From positions 1 through 20,068 of the forward strand of contig PXAS01000092.1 in NCBI GenBank assembly GCA_003565815.1: a DNA stretch of 20,068 nucleotides. Reading direction: 5' to 3'. The notes beneath the pieces are model-generated. The model was not told the DNA's origin and made no database searches. It was given only the letters and a program-made list of their open reading frames with translations. The DNA comes from PVC group bacterium. GTDB lineage: Bacteria > Verrucomicrobiota > Kiritimatiellia > SS1-B-03-39 > UBA6053. Position 1 is the first letter of the stretch. Each line of letters opens with the position of its first letter. The position numbers were made by a program, and so were the translations under genes. Below are positions 8,080-16,968 of the stretch, one piece after another.

Positions 8080-8163
8080 GCGCATGATCTCGCCCCTTAT
8101 AGCAACAGGTATTTTATTGCCGCGCATGATCTCGCCCCTTATAGCAACAGGTATTTTATTGCC
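8080..8163 (+). repeat. Perfect 42-bp tandem duplication
   Basis: Two identical 42-bp copies lie head to tail: 8080-8121 and 8122-8163. Each begins GCGCATGATCTCGCCCC and ends TATTTTATTGCC. There is no spacer, so it is not a CRISPR array. Each copy contains a GCAA/TTGC inverted pair around the ATTTTA stretch, which could form a weak hairpin. The unit is a multiple of three and is open in one minus-strand frame (14-residue repeat NKIPVAIRGEIMRG), but that frame belongs to no gene I can support. It sits between the convergent kinase cluster and methyltransferase gene. Confidence 0.9.
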
Positions 8164-8200
8164 GATATTTTTTCGCCCAATCCGTGGCCCGCAATCCGTG

Positions 8201-8872
8201 TCAAGATCTGTGGAGGCGGTACACGCTGACCTTGTCGACTTGCAGCAGGGAATTCCATTTCCACCCCGCCGCATCCAGATGCTTGAAAAAGTCCCGTGCA
8301 ACCGGACGTCCGGGTTCGCCCAGCCAAATTTCCCCCCGGGGGGTAAGCAGGGCATCAAAACAGTCCAAAAGGGGGCCGAAGTTCCGCTCTTCATACACCA
8401 CATCTGAGGTCAACAGCCAGGGCACGCGGAGATGATCCGGGGGATCGCGCCAATCGAGAATCATGGTTTCCGGGGATTGGATCCCTTCTTCCATGGCGTT
8501 GAGTTCGGCCAGCCAGAGGGCTTCCCGCATGTAATCGGTCCAGATGCCGGGAACGCCAAGCCTGCTGGCGGCAACCCCCGCGAGTCCGGGGCCGCAGCCC
8601 AATTCCAGCCATTGGGATGCCGGTGGGGTCGGCAGACTCAGAATCGCTTCCGCCATCACCCGCGCCGAGGGCCAAAGTTCGGCCCAGTATGGCAGGCGCT
8701 CATCGACGACATCCGGATGATCGTTGGCTTTTTGGGAAAGAGCGTCGAGCAGAGGATCCAAATTGCACGCGCTCCACACGTTGAAGGTATGTTCGCCGGC
8801 CATGATTTTCCGGCGGCGCATGGGGCAAAGGCTGACCAATTGGCGGTGAAGTTGATGGGCGTGGTCTTTCAT
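8201..8872 (-). CDS. METTL21-like class I SAM-dependent methyltransferase
   Basis: 223 residues. The SAM-binding motif I is LELGCGPG (89-96), preceded by PYWAELWPSA (61-70), the Trp-rich block typical of the Methyltransf_16/METTL21 family, and followed by an acidic residue in WTDYM (111-115). SDVVYEE (156-162) matches the family's post-motif-II segment. Relatives methylate lysines or other protein residues, but the substrate here cannot be read from sequence. It is the last gene of the minus-strand operon; its ATG overlaps the stop of the fructosamine-kinase homologue (ATGA), indicating coupled translation. Alternative internal Met codons at residues 18 and 24 leave the exact start slightly open. 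No membrane segment or signal peptide is seen. Confidence 0.82.
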   Translation of the reverse strand: MKDHAHQLHRQLVSLCPMRRRKIMAGEHTFNVWSACNLDPLLDALSQKANDHPDVVDERLPYWAELWPSARVMAEAILSLPTPPASQWLELGCGPGLAGVAASRLGVPGIWTDYMREALWLAELNAMEEGIQSPETMILDWRDPPDHLRVPWLLTSDVVYEERNFGPLLDCFDALLTPRGEIWLGEPGRPVARDFFKHLDAAGWKWNSLLQVDKVSVYRLHRS

Positions 8873-9723
8873 CCGGAAAACCTTTTGAACAATTGTTCCG
8901 CATGGGCGGCATATCCGCTGCCGAAGAGGATCAGATGATTGAGGACATGATAAAGCATATAAAAATCCAGCCGATCACTCCAGCCTTCCTCCAAGGAATG
9001 AACTTCCCGGTAGGCCTCGTAAAACGCCGGTTGGAAACCGCCAAACATTCGGGTCATGGCTAAATCCGCTTCGGGATGACCGTAATACGCGGCAGGGTCG
9101 AACATGATGGGGGACCCTTGCGCGTCCGCTGCCGCATTCCCGCTCCACAAATCCCCGTGTAGGATCGCGGGACGAAAGTCGGTGTCCGGAATGATGTCGG
9201 GCAACCGCGTTTCCAGTCGGGCGAAGCGGGTCCCGGTTTCCCGGGGGAGCCGGCGGATCATGGGCTCCAGGCGATGGGTCCACCAAAATTCTCTCCAGGC
9301 CCCGGGTTTGCAGGGGATGCGCTGAAGATTGGCTTGCGGGGTTTCGCCAATGAAATGATCGAGATCAAACCCAAAGGAATCGTCGGTTTTTTGGTGGGTA
9401 ATCGCGAGTCGCCGTCCAAATTGTATTTGCCAATCGGATGCGGGTCGACCAAAGCGGATGTTCTCCAGCACCAGCAGACCGGGCTCCACGTGATTCACTT
9501 CCGGAACGCGGACACCGCCCGGAACCTGCAAATGACGCAATCCCAAAGCTTCCGCCTCAAACGGCGAGGGGCCGGAGACGGTTTTGACAAAGACCGAGCG
9601 CCCGTCCGTGAGTTGCATTTTCCAAGCGCCCGCAACGCAACCACCGCCTTGGCGGACACTGTGTTCAACCCTTGAACCCAAGGCCGCGGCGACTTGACGC
9701 GCAAGGGCGGGAGGCGCGCTCAT
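8869..9723 (-). CDS. Fructosamine/ribulosamine 3-kinase family protein
   Basis: 284 residues, the usual length for the fructosamine-kinase family. Landmarks: GGGCVAGAW and the ATP-site FVK (K47), catalytic loop LHGDLWSGN (188-196, D191), metal-binding FDPAAYYGHPEADLAM (208-223, D209) and the C-terminal LYHVLNHLILFG. The family phosphorylates the 3-hydroxyl of ketosamines on glycated proteins so that the adduct falls off; characterised bacterial members mostly prefer ribulosamines and erythrulosamines. The gene follows an LMW phosphatase gene by 7 nt, an arrangement already linked to deglycation in several bacteria. A GAGGA Shine-Dalgarno lies close before the ATG, overlapping the end of the phosphatase gene. 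The stop overlaps the methyltransferase start. Confidence 0.93.
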   Translation of the reverse strand: MSAPPALARQVAAALGSRVEHSVRQGGGCVAGAWKMQLTDGRSVFVKTVSGPSPFEAEALGLRHLQVPGGVRVPEVNHVEPGLLVLENIRFGRPASDWQIQFGRRLAITHQKTDDSFGFDLDHFIGETPQANLQRIPCKPGAWREFWWTHRLEPMIRRLPRETGTRFARLETRLPDIIPDTDFRPAILHGDLWSGNAAADAQGSPIMFDPAAYYGHPEADLAMTRMFGGFQPAFYEAYREVHSLEEGWSDRLDFYMLYHVLNHLILFGSGYAAHAEQLFKRFSG

Positions 9724-9730
9724 GGGATCC

Positions 9731-10192
9731 TCATGGCGTCAATTCACGCAAAAGCCCTTCACAGGCAAGTTCGAGCAAATCGAGCACCCGTTCAAATCCC
9801 TGGCTGCCGCCGTAGTAAGGGTCTGGAACGATTTCAACGCCCAATTGCGGCGCATAGCCCATCATCAGACGGATTTTCGCCCGATGTTCGGGGGGGCAAA
9901 TATCGCGCAAATCCACCAGATTTTCCCGGTCCATGGCCAGAATCAAATCATAGCGGTGAAAATCTGCGGGATGAATTTTACGGGATATGCTGCTGAGATC
10001 GTATCCCCGGCGGGCCGCATGCTCGCGCATGCGGCTGTCGGCCGGGTTTCCGCTGTGCTCCCCGATGGTGCCCGCGGAGTCAATCTCGAAATCTTCCGCC
10101 AGACCGGCTTTTTCGACCTTGTCCCGAAAAATCGCTTCCGCGGTTGGAGAACGGCAGATGTTCCCCAGACAAACAAACAATACGCGCGTCAT
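9731..10192 (-). CDS. Low-molecular-weight protein tyrosine phosphatase family
   Basis: 153 residues from the ATG at 10192. An open frame extends 13 codons further upstream, but the family begins at MTRVLFVCLG, and a GAAGGAG Shine-Dalgarno at 10204-10210 (11 nt away) supports this start. The P-loop CLGNICR (C8 nucleophile, R14), SAGT (39-42), HSGNPAD and the general-acid loop DPYYGG (D124) are all present, so it should be active. The family hydrolyses phosphotyrosine. Some members next to fructosamine-kinase homologues also remove the terminal phosphate of protein-bound ribulosamine-5-phosphate. Here it is immediately upstream of that kinase, so deglycation is at least as likely a role as tyrosine signalling. 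It is 16 nt downstream of the exported-protein gene. Confidence 0.93.
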   Translation of the reverse strand: MTRVLFVCLGNICRSPTAEAIFRDKVEKAGLAEDFEIDSAGTIGEHSGNPADSRMREHAARRGYDLSSISRKIHPADFHRYDLILAMDRENLVDLRDICPPEHRAKIRLMMGYAPQLGVEIVPDPYYGGSQGFERVLDLLELACEGLLRELTP

Positions 10193-10208
10193 TCGGGGCG
10201 GGGCTCCT

Positions 10209-10745
10209 TCAGAAGGAATAGCGCAAGCCAAATATGGTTTGCCAGTTGGTGTTGTGGAAGCCGTCCTCGTCCAACCACATGGAATCGCGGGCGATTTGGT
10301 AATTCACTTCCGCAATAACCGACCAGCCGGGGCAAACCACAACGATGACGCCCGCGCCCACTTTGCCAAAAAGACTTTCATTGTTGGCGTCGCCAATCTT
10401 GTCGTCATTCCAAATGTAGCCGACGCCGCTGGTGCCGTACGGAGCGATCCTCGAGTTGATGGCAAATTGTTGCTCGAAGCCCAGCAGGAAATAATTTTGT
10501 TCCAAATCGCTGCTGGCCACATGTCCAAAGGAAAAAAACATCTGGTCGATCGGGTAAATGCGTTGGGCGTAGCCCACTTCAAAGCCCCAGACTTCATCGC
10601 CGGATGCATCACCTTCCCACTCCAAAATCGCACCCAATCGCACGTTTTGGTTCAAGGGCGTTTGATCCACAATGGCTTGGGCGGATACGCGCGCAAAAGT
10701 CGCGGCAAATAACACGGTGCAAAAAAGACGGCTGGTTTTCTTCAT
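10209..10745 (-). CDS. Small exported beta-barrel-like outer membrane protein
   Basis: 178 residues from the ATG at 10745; a longer open frame to 10844 exists but has no signal. The chosen start is set by a signal peptide, MKKTSRLFCTVLFAATFARV then SAQA (cleavage likely near residue 24), and by AAGGAAG at 10751-10757, 5 nt before the ATG. The mature part alternates aromatic and small residues in strand-like blocks (VWGFEVGYAQRIYP, NYFLLGFEQQFAI, SVIAEVNYQIARDS) and ends in GLRYSF, the terminal Phe expected for a BAM substrate. It resembles small 8-stranded OmpA/OmpW-style barrels, but no specific family is recognised. It is the first gene of the operon with the phosphatase, sugar-amine kinase and methyltransferase; whether it shares their function is unclear. 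Confidence 0.75.
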   Translation of the reverse strand: MKKTSRLFCTVLFAATFARVSAQAIVDQTPLNQNVRLGAILEWEGDASGDEVWGFEVGYAQRIYPIDQMFFSFGHVASSDLEQNYFLLGFEQQFAINSRIAPYGTSGVGYIWNDDKIGDANNESLFGKVGAGVIVVVCPGWSVIAEVNYQIARDSMWLDEDGFHNTNWQTIFGLRYSF

Positions 10746-10778
10746 GGGTTCTTCCTTGGATTGGGGTTGAATATATAT

Positions 10779-10808
10779 ATTGTTGCGCAAGTGGAGACGA
10801 TTTGTCAA
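10779..10808 (-). promoter_or_regulatory. Candidate promoter of the barrel-phosphatase-kinase operon
   Basis: On the minus strand, TTGACA (plus 10803-10808) is followed by an 18-bp spacer and AACAAT (plus 10779-10784), placing the transcript start about 27 nt before the ATG at 10745. The -35 is perfect; the -10 matches at four positions and is followed by an (AT) run at 10771-10780 that would melt easily. Confidence 0.5.
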
Positions 10809-10855
10809 TCCGGGAAATCGACGAAATGCAATTTCCATCCCCAACGGTTGAAAAA

Positions 10856-13800
10856 TTACATTTCCAACAGCTCCCGGACGTCCTGCCAGCTCAAGCGCTC
10901 CATGACGGCCTCGTCGTTGGAAAGCGCGGACTCGATCAACTCCCGTTTTTTGTCCTGAAGCATGGCCACGCGGGCCTCAAGCGTGTTGCGGGCGATGAGT
11001 TTCATGGAATAAACGGTGCGCTCTTGGCCGATGCGGTGGGCGCGGTCGGTGGCCTGGTCTTCCACGGCGGGGTTCCACCACGGATCGTAATGCATGACCA
11101 CATCCGCGCCGGTCAAATTCAGTCCGGTCCCGCCCGCCATGAGGCTGATGAGAAACACGGGGATATCGTCCCGTTGATTGAAGTCATTGACCAGGGCCTG
11201 TCGGTTTTGCGTGGAACCGTCCAGATAACTGTGGGCAATGCCCCGGGCATCCAACTCGGTGCGCAAAAGCCCGAGCATGGAGGTGAATTGACTGAACACC
11301 AAGGCGCGGTGGCCGCCGTCGATGACTTCGTCGAGCAGTTCCATGAACATATCCATTTTTCCGCTCTCCACCTCCTGCCCGGCGCTTTCCGGCAGGAGCG
11401 CGGGATGGCAGCAAATTTGCCGCAGGCGCATGAGACCTTGTAAAATGGCGATTTGCGGTTTTCCGGCGTTCATCGCCGTTTCCGCTTCGGCTTTCACTTT
11501 CGCTTCCATGGCGTCGTACAGGACCCGTTGCTTGGCGGTCAAATCGCAATAGACCCTTTTTTCAAGCCGCGGCGGCAGGTCCTTGGCCACGTCCCGCTTC
11601 AATCGGCGCAACAGAAAAGGACGGATTTTGCGGCGCAGCACCTGCATGGAAGAGGCGGCGCCCGGACCTCCGGCGTCGATGACGGATCCGAAACGTTTTT
11701 GGAATTTCGCCTGGGTTTGCAAATACCCGGGCATGAGAAAATCCATCAGCGACCACAAATCCCGGACTTGGTTTTCCATGGGCGTGCCTGTCAGCACCAC
11801 CCGAAGATCGGCGGAAAGTTGTTTGGCGGCCTTGGCGTTTTGCGTGCCGGGATTTTTGATATGCTGGGCTTCGTCGAGCACCACCGCCGACCATTGGATT
11901 TTGGCGGCCCGGCTTTGGTCGCGGCGCAGCAGGCCGTAGGAAATCACCCCCAGATCCGCATCCGCCACTTCCCGCCAACAGGCGTCCCGTTTGCTGCCCA
12001 AGATGGGAACGGCCTTCATGTCCGGCAGAAATTTCCCCGCCTCCTCCACCCAGTTTTCCACCAGGGAAGCCGGGCAAACGATCAGGGCGGGCGCGGGTTG
12101 ATCCGGATTTTTGAGGCGGGGGAGGGCCAGCCAGGCCAGCGTTTGCAGCGTTTTGCCCAACCCCATGTCGTCGGCCAAAATGCCGCCGAACCCGGCCTTC
12201 TCCAAAAAACGCAACCAGCGCACGCCGTACTCTTGATAGGGACGCAGGACGCCCCGAAGGGCGGCGGGCAAGTCCACGGGTTCCAGGCTGACTTCCTGAT
12301 TTTGTTGTTTGGCCTCTTCCAGCCAAGCCGGATCGCCGGAAACAGGCAGCCCCTTGGCGCCCGCCAGCCGGGCGGAAACAAAGCCGCAACTCCGGCGCGG
12401 GATTTGCAGTTCGCCATTGGGACCCGGTTTGGCTTCGCCCACCGCATCCACGATCGCCTCCGCCTGGGCCCGGGGCAGCAGGATGACTTCGCCGTCGTGC
12501 TCGATGAAATCCTCGCCCCGTTCCAGCGCCTTGCGAATGGCTCCTTCCGTGACCGTGGACCCGTCCGTTCCCCGGAGGTTCAATTGGAATTTGAACCACT
12601 CCGGCACCTCCGAAGCCTCCATGCCAACTTGTGCCAGCAACAGGGCCGCGCGTTCGGCGAGGACTGCGAGGTCTCCCCGCAATTCCACCCGCCATCCGCG
12701 GGCTTCGAATTCGTACCGTACCCGCGCCAGTAAATTCAAAATGGCGGTTTGCCCCTCCACGGTGCCCAAATGATCGCCGCTCCGGGCTACGAACCCGCTT
12801 TCGCGCAAAAGCGACAGCGCCGCTTCCTCCGCCGGGAGATTCCGTCCTCCGTAAGCCAGGGGATCCTCCGGGTCCGGCAGACTCAGGACCTTGTCTGATT
12901 CCGGGCCGCCCGCCACCACCTCCGCGTCTCCGTACACCGCGTGCAAGGTGCCGCTGGCGTACTGGCGCCCCCCCTTGAGCGCCAAATGAAAGCCCGGGAT
13001 GACTTCCGCGGTGCGGAAAACGGAAACATCCACCCGATTGTCCACAAGCATGACCTCTTCCAGCTCGGGAAGCTTCACCTTGAGAAAAGGCATGACTTTG
13101 TCCCGCGAAATTTTCACCGGACCCGAGCAGAGCCCCTGCAATTCGGGCGGTGGAACCGCCGCAAGCGGCCAGGCATTGTCTCCCGCGATCACCCAGCCCG
13201 CCGACTTGGCCAGGATGGTGATGGGCGACGTGCCCGCGGGGGCCGCCTTGGGGAGGTCGAGACTCAGGTTCAGTTGAAGTTCTCCCGAAGGGGCGTGCAA
13301 ATCCACCGTCAGCATGGGCAGGATTTCTTTTTCCATCAATTGAATCGGCAAGAGCCAATCCAAAATCCGCAGGGTCCCGCCCGTTCGCCAGGAAAAAATT
13401 TGGGTGAGATCAAAGCGATTCACCGCAAAGACGGGCGGGAGTTGTCCCCCGGCCATATCCTCAAGCAGGAGCAGCATCTTTTCATCTTCGACCGAGAGAT
13501 TGAGCACCTGGGTGGGATGCAACTGATCCGGGCGGCGGTTGCGCCCCTCGACTTCAAAGGAGGGGATCACATGAATCTCATCATTGAGTACTTCCCGGGG
13601 CCAATTCCTGCGCAACGTCAGCACCAACGTTGCCGGAATGCCCGTGGACCCCAAACGAACGCTGCCCCGCCGCCGCTCCCGGGGAATTTGCAAACGGTGG
13701 ACGACACGTTCCTCCCGTTCGAGATGCGGGTCGGCGTGCTCGGCCCGCCAGGCCAACATCAGCGCGATCACATGACCGCAGACCATGCCCTCCACGCGAC

Positions 13801-14011
13801 AGACCCGGCAGGGGCATTGATTGTGGGGATGCCCCGCGTCATCCAGACTGAACTTGCAGAGCTGGGGACGGTCGCGAATCGAAAGGCGACCCTCGAACAG
13901 ACTGCCTTTCCGCGAAACCTGCTCCACCCGCCCCGCTTCAAACCAACGCATCCCCTCTTCAAAATACGTGGCGGTGGTCCAGGTTTTCAGTTTTTCCAGG
14001 GAGATGGACAT
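10856..14011 (-). CDS. SWIM zinc finger SNF2-family helicase
   Basis: 1051 residues from the ATG at 14011. The frame continues upstream to a GTG at 14110, but MSISLEKLKTW followed by YFEEGMRWFEAGRV is the normal family opening. A SWIM zinc finger (C66, C68, C78, H80: CPC ... CGH) precedes a long middle region. The SNF2 ATPase follows: DDMGLGKT (Walker A, about residue 612), LDEAQHIKN (about 707), LTGTPMENQ, then the helicase C-terminal lobe with VFSQFTSML, GGTGLNLTGADVV and HRIGQ (about 990). Family members translocate on double-stranded DNA without classical unwinding; bacterial SWIM-SNF2 proteins have poorly known roles in DNA repair, transcription or defence. It is encoded alone between pnp and the barrel operon on the same strand. 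No Shine-Dalgarno or convincing promoter is seen upstream, and no terminator after it. Confidence 0.93.
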   Translation of the reverse strand: MSISLEKLKTWTTATYFEEGMRWFEAGRVEQVSRKGSLFEGRLSIRDRPQLCKFSLDDAGHPHNQCPCRVCRVEGMVCGHVIALMLAWRAEHADPHLEREERVVHRLQIPRERRRGSVRLGSTGIPATLVLTLRRNWPREVLNDEIHVIPSFEVEGRNRRPDQLHPTQVLNLSVEDEKMLLLLEDMAGGQLPPVFAVNRFDLTQIFSWRTGGTLRILDWLLPIQLMEKEILPMLTVDLHAPSGELQLNLSLDLPKAAPAGTSPITILAKSAGWVIAGDNAWPLAAVPPPELQGLCSGPVKISRDKVMPFLKVKLPELEEVMLVDNRVDVSVFRTAEVIPGFHLALKGGRQYASGTLHAVYGDAEVVAGGPESDKVLSLPDPEDPLAYGGRNLPAEEAALSLLRESGFVARSGDHLGTVEGQTAILNLLARVRYEFEARGWRVELRGDLAVLAERAALLLAQVGMEASEVPEWFKFQLNLRGTDGSTVTEGAIRKALERGEDFIEHDGEVILLPRAQAEAIVDAVGEAKPGPNGELQIPRRSCGFVSARLAGAKGLPVSGDPAWLEEAKQQNQEVSLEPVDLPAALRGVLRPYQEYGVRWLRFLEKAGFGGILADDMGLGKTLQTLAWLALPRLKNPDQPAPALIVCPASLVENWVEEAGKFLPDMKAVPILGSKRDACWREVADADLGVISYGLLRRDQSRAAKIQWSAVVLDEAQHIKNPGTQNAKAAKQLSADLRVVLTGTPMENQVRDLWSLMDFLMPGYLQTQAKFQKRFGSVIDAGGPGAASSMQVLRRKIRPFLLRRLKRDVAKDLPPRLEKRVYCDLTAKQRVLYDAMEAKVKAEAETAMNAGKPQIAILQGLMRLRQICCHPALLPESAGQEVESGKMDMFMELLDEVIDGGHRALVFSQFTSMLGLLRTELDARGIAHSYLDGSTQNRQALVNDFNQRDDIPVFLISLMAGGTGLNLTGADVVMHYDPWWNPAVEDQATDRAHRIGQERTVYSMKLIARNTLEARVAMLQDKKRELIESALSNDEAVMERLSWQDVRELLEM

Positions 14012-14202
14012 GGGGGGAGAAAAAATGATGATGAGCGATGCGGTGGATGAATGCGAAATGGCGGGTGGCTCACGTAACGCACCGACAACAAAGCTCAATC
14101 CGAAAATCACACGAATTCAAAACAGATCGGAATGGTCTTGGACTTCCTTGCTCAATGATTTGCCCTGATTTTCCAATGCCGTTATTTCCTGACCTCTCAA
14201 AC

Positions 14203-14234
14203 AAAAAAAACGCCCCGGTGTTCCGGGGCGTTTT
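14203..14234 (-). terminator. Intrinsic terminator of pnp
   Basis: A perfect 8-bp GC stem CGCCCCGG / CCGGGGCG (14211-14218 and 14223-14230) has a 4-nt loop. In the minus-strand transcript it is followed by eight U (plus A-run 14203-14210), starting 21-25 nt after the pnp stop. The TTTT on the other side (14231-14234) could allow weak bidirectional function. Confidence 0.92.
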
Positions 14235-14254
14235 CGGTTTGCGTGACGGGGCGC

Positions 14255-16372
<2,118 letters not shown>

Positions 16373-16411
16373 TTTTCTGGTCTCTTCTTTCTTCTTGTCT
16401 TCTTGTGCAGA

Positions 16412-16444
16412 CCCCTTTCGCTTCTTGTTTTGCATCGAAAGGGG
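16412..16444 (-). promoter_or_regulatory. 9-bp inverted repeat in the pnp leader
   Basis: In the transcript CCCCTTTCG (plus 16436-16444) pairs perfectly with CGAAAGGGG (plus 16412-16420) around a 15-nt loop. It lies 40-72 nt upstream of the preferred pnp start and after the rpsO terminator. In E. coli a leader stem-loop of pnp is cut by RNase III and used for autoregulation; a similar role here is inference from position and structure only. Confidence 0.55.
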
Positions 16445-16482
16445 GGATGGCCCCGGATGGGCTGGAAATCAGGTGCGCGCAT

Positions 16483-16507
16483 AAAAAACCCACCCGATGG
16501 GGGTGGG
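16483..16507 (-). terminator. Intrinsic terminator after rpsO
   Basis: A CCCACCC/GGGTGGG stem (plus 16489-16495 and 16501-16507) with a 5-nt loop is followed in the minus-strand transcript by six U (plus A-run 16483-16488). It begins 20 nt after the rpsO stop. It probably attenuates rather than abolishes read-through into pnp, since no strong pnp promoter is visible. Confidence 0.82.
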
Positions 16508-16526
16508 GGAGGGTGCGCCGTGCCGT

Positions 16527-16790
16527 TTAGCGGCGGAGGCCAAGCTTTTGAATCAGGGCCTGATAACGGCCATAATCGCGGCTTTCCAGATAGTTGAGCA
16601 GACGACGACGGCGACTGACCATGTTTTGCAGGCCGCGGCGGGTGCTGTTGTCTTTTTTGTGGATCTTGAGGTGTTCGGTCAATTCCTTGATCCGGGCGGT
16701 CAATATCGCCACCTGAACCTCTACGGATCCGGTGTCATTTTCATGTGTGGCGAAATCCGCCTTGATATCTTGTTTTGTGGCTGTGTCCAT
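16527..16790 (-). CDS. rpsO: 30S ribosomal protein S15
   Basis: 87 residues from the ATG at 16790, close to the family's usual 89. An upstream in-frame TTG at 16811 would add seven residues and is less likely. The body matches S15 throughout: DTGSVEVQVAILTARIKELTEHL, then HKKDNSTRRGLQNMVSRRRRLLNYL and the C-terminal YQALIQKLGLRR. S15 binds 16S rRNA helices h20/h22 as a primary binder in central-domain assembly, and in several bacteria represses its own mRNA. A strong promoter and structured leader lie upstream, an intrinsic terminator downstream, then pnp, the classical rpsO-pnp order. Confidence 0.97.
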   Translation of the reverse strand: MDTATKQDIKADFATHENDTGSVEVQVAILTARIKELTEHLKIHKKDNSTRRGLQNMVSRRRRLLNYLESRDYGRYQALIQKLGLRR

Positions 16791-16804
16791 GGGTGTCTCT
16801 TTTC

Positions 16805-16832
16805 GGCGCAAGGGGCGCCAACTGAAAATTGG
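16805..16832 (-). promoter_or_regulatory. Structured rpsO leader, possible S15 autoregulatory site
   Basis: Two short stems sit just upstream of the start codon: GGCGC/GCGCC (plus 16805-16809 with 16815-16819, 5-nt loop), 15-29 nt before the ATG, and CCAA/TTGG (plus 16818-16821 with 16829-16832). They overlap slightly and could be alternatives. S15 leaders in other bacteria are structurally diverse, so the autoregulatory role is a guess from position. Confidence 0.35.
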
Positions 16833-16881
16833 GGTTTGAAAATAGGGTGCCGGGGTAGGTACCTTCGTGAATCAGGCGCGG

Positions 16882-16910
16882 ACTATAGGCGGGAAACCTG
16901 CCTTTGGCAA
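16882..16910 (-). promoter_or_regulatory. Sigma70-type promoter of rpsO
   Basis: TTGCCA (plus 16905-16910), a 17-bp spacer and TATAGT (plus 16882-16887), each one base from consensus. Transcription would start near 16875, giving an 85-nt leader before the ATG at 16790. It faces away from nnr in the same intergenic gap; no comparable plus-strand promoter for nnr is evident. Confidence 0.8.
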
Positions 16911-16968
16911 CCCCAAAATGTTAGACTTCTGCTTGCAATCGCCCGCAGGCTTGTGAGAACATGGTTTC

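Noticed and set aside
8080..8163. CRISPR array
   Set aside because: The two 42-bp copies are directly adjacent with no spacer between them, and no cas genes are nearby.
7870..8403. Minus-strand protein containing a 14-residue repeat encoded by the 42-bp units
   Set aside because: The frame overlaps the methyltransferase and kinase 3 out of frame and is Arg/Gly-rich outside the repeat. There is no sign of translation.
10746..10844. 33-codon N-terminal extension of the barrel protein
   Set aside because: It would bury the signal peptide, it overlaps the promoter, and it ignores a good Shine-Dalgarno at 10751-10757.
11562..13358. 598-codon minus-strand frame inside the SNF2 gene
   Set aside because: Same strand but different frame from the helicase; the translation is Arg/Gly/Pro-rich with no family features.
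14012..14110. 33-codon N-terminal extension of the SNF2 helicase from GTG at 14110
   Set aside because: The extension lacks family similarity and a ribosome-binding site. The family-like N-terminus starts at the ATG at 14011.
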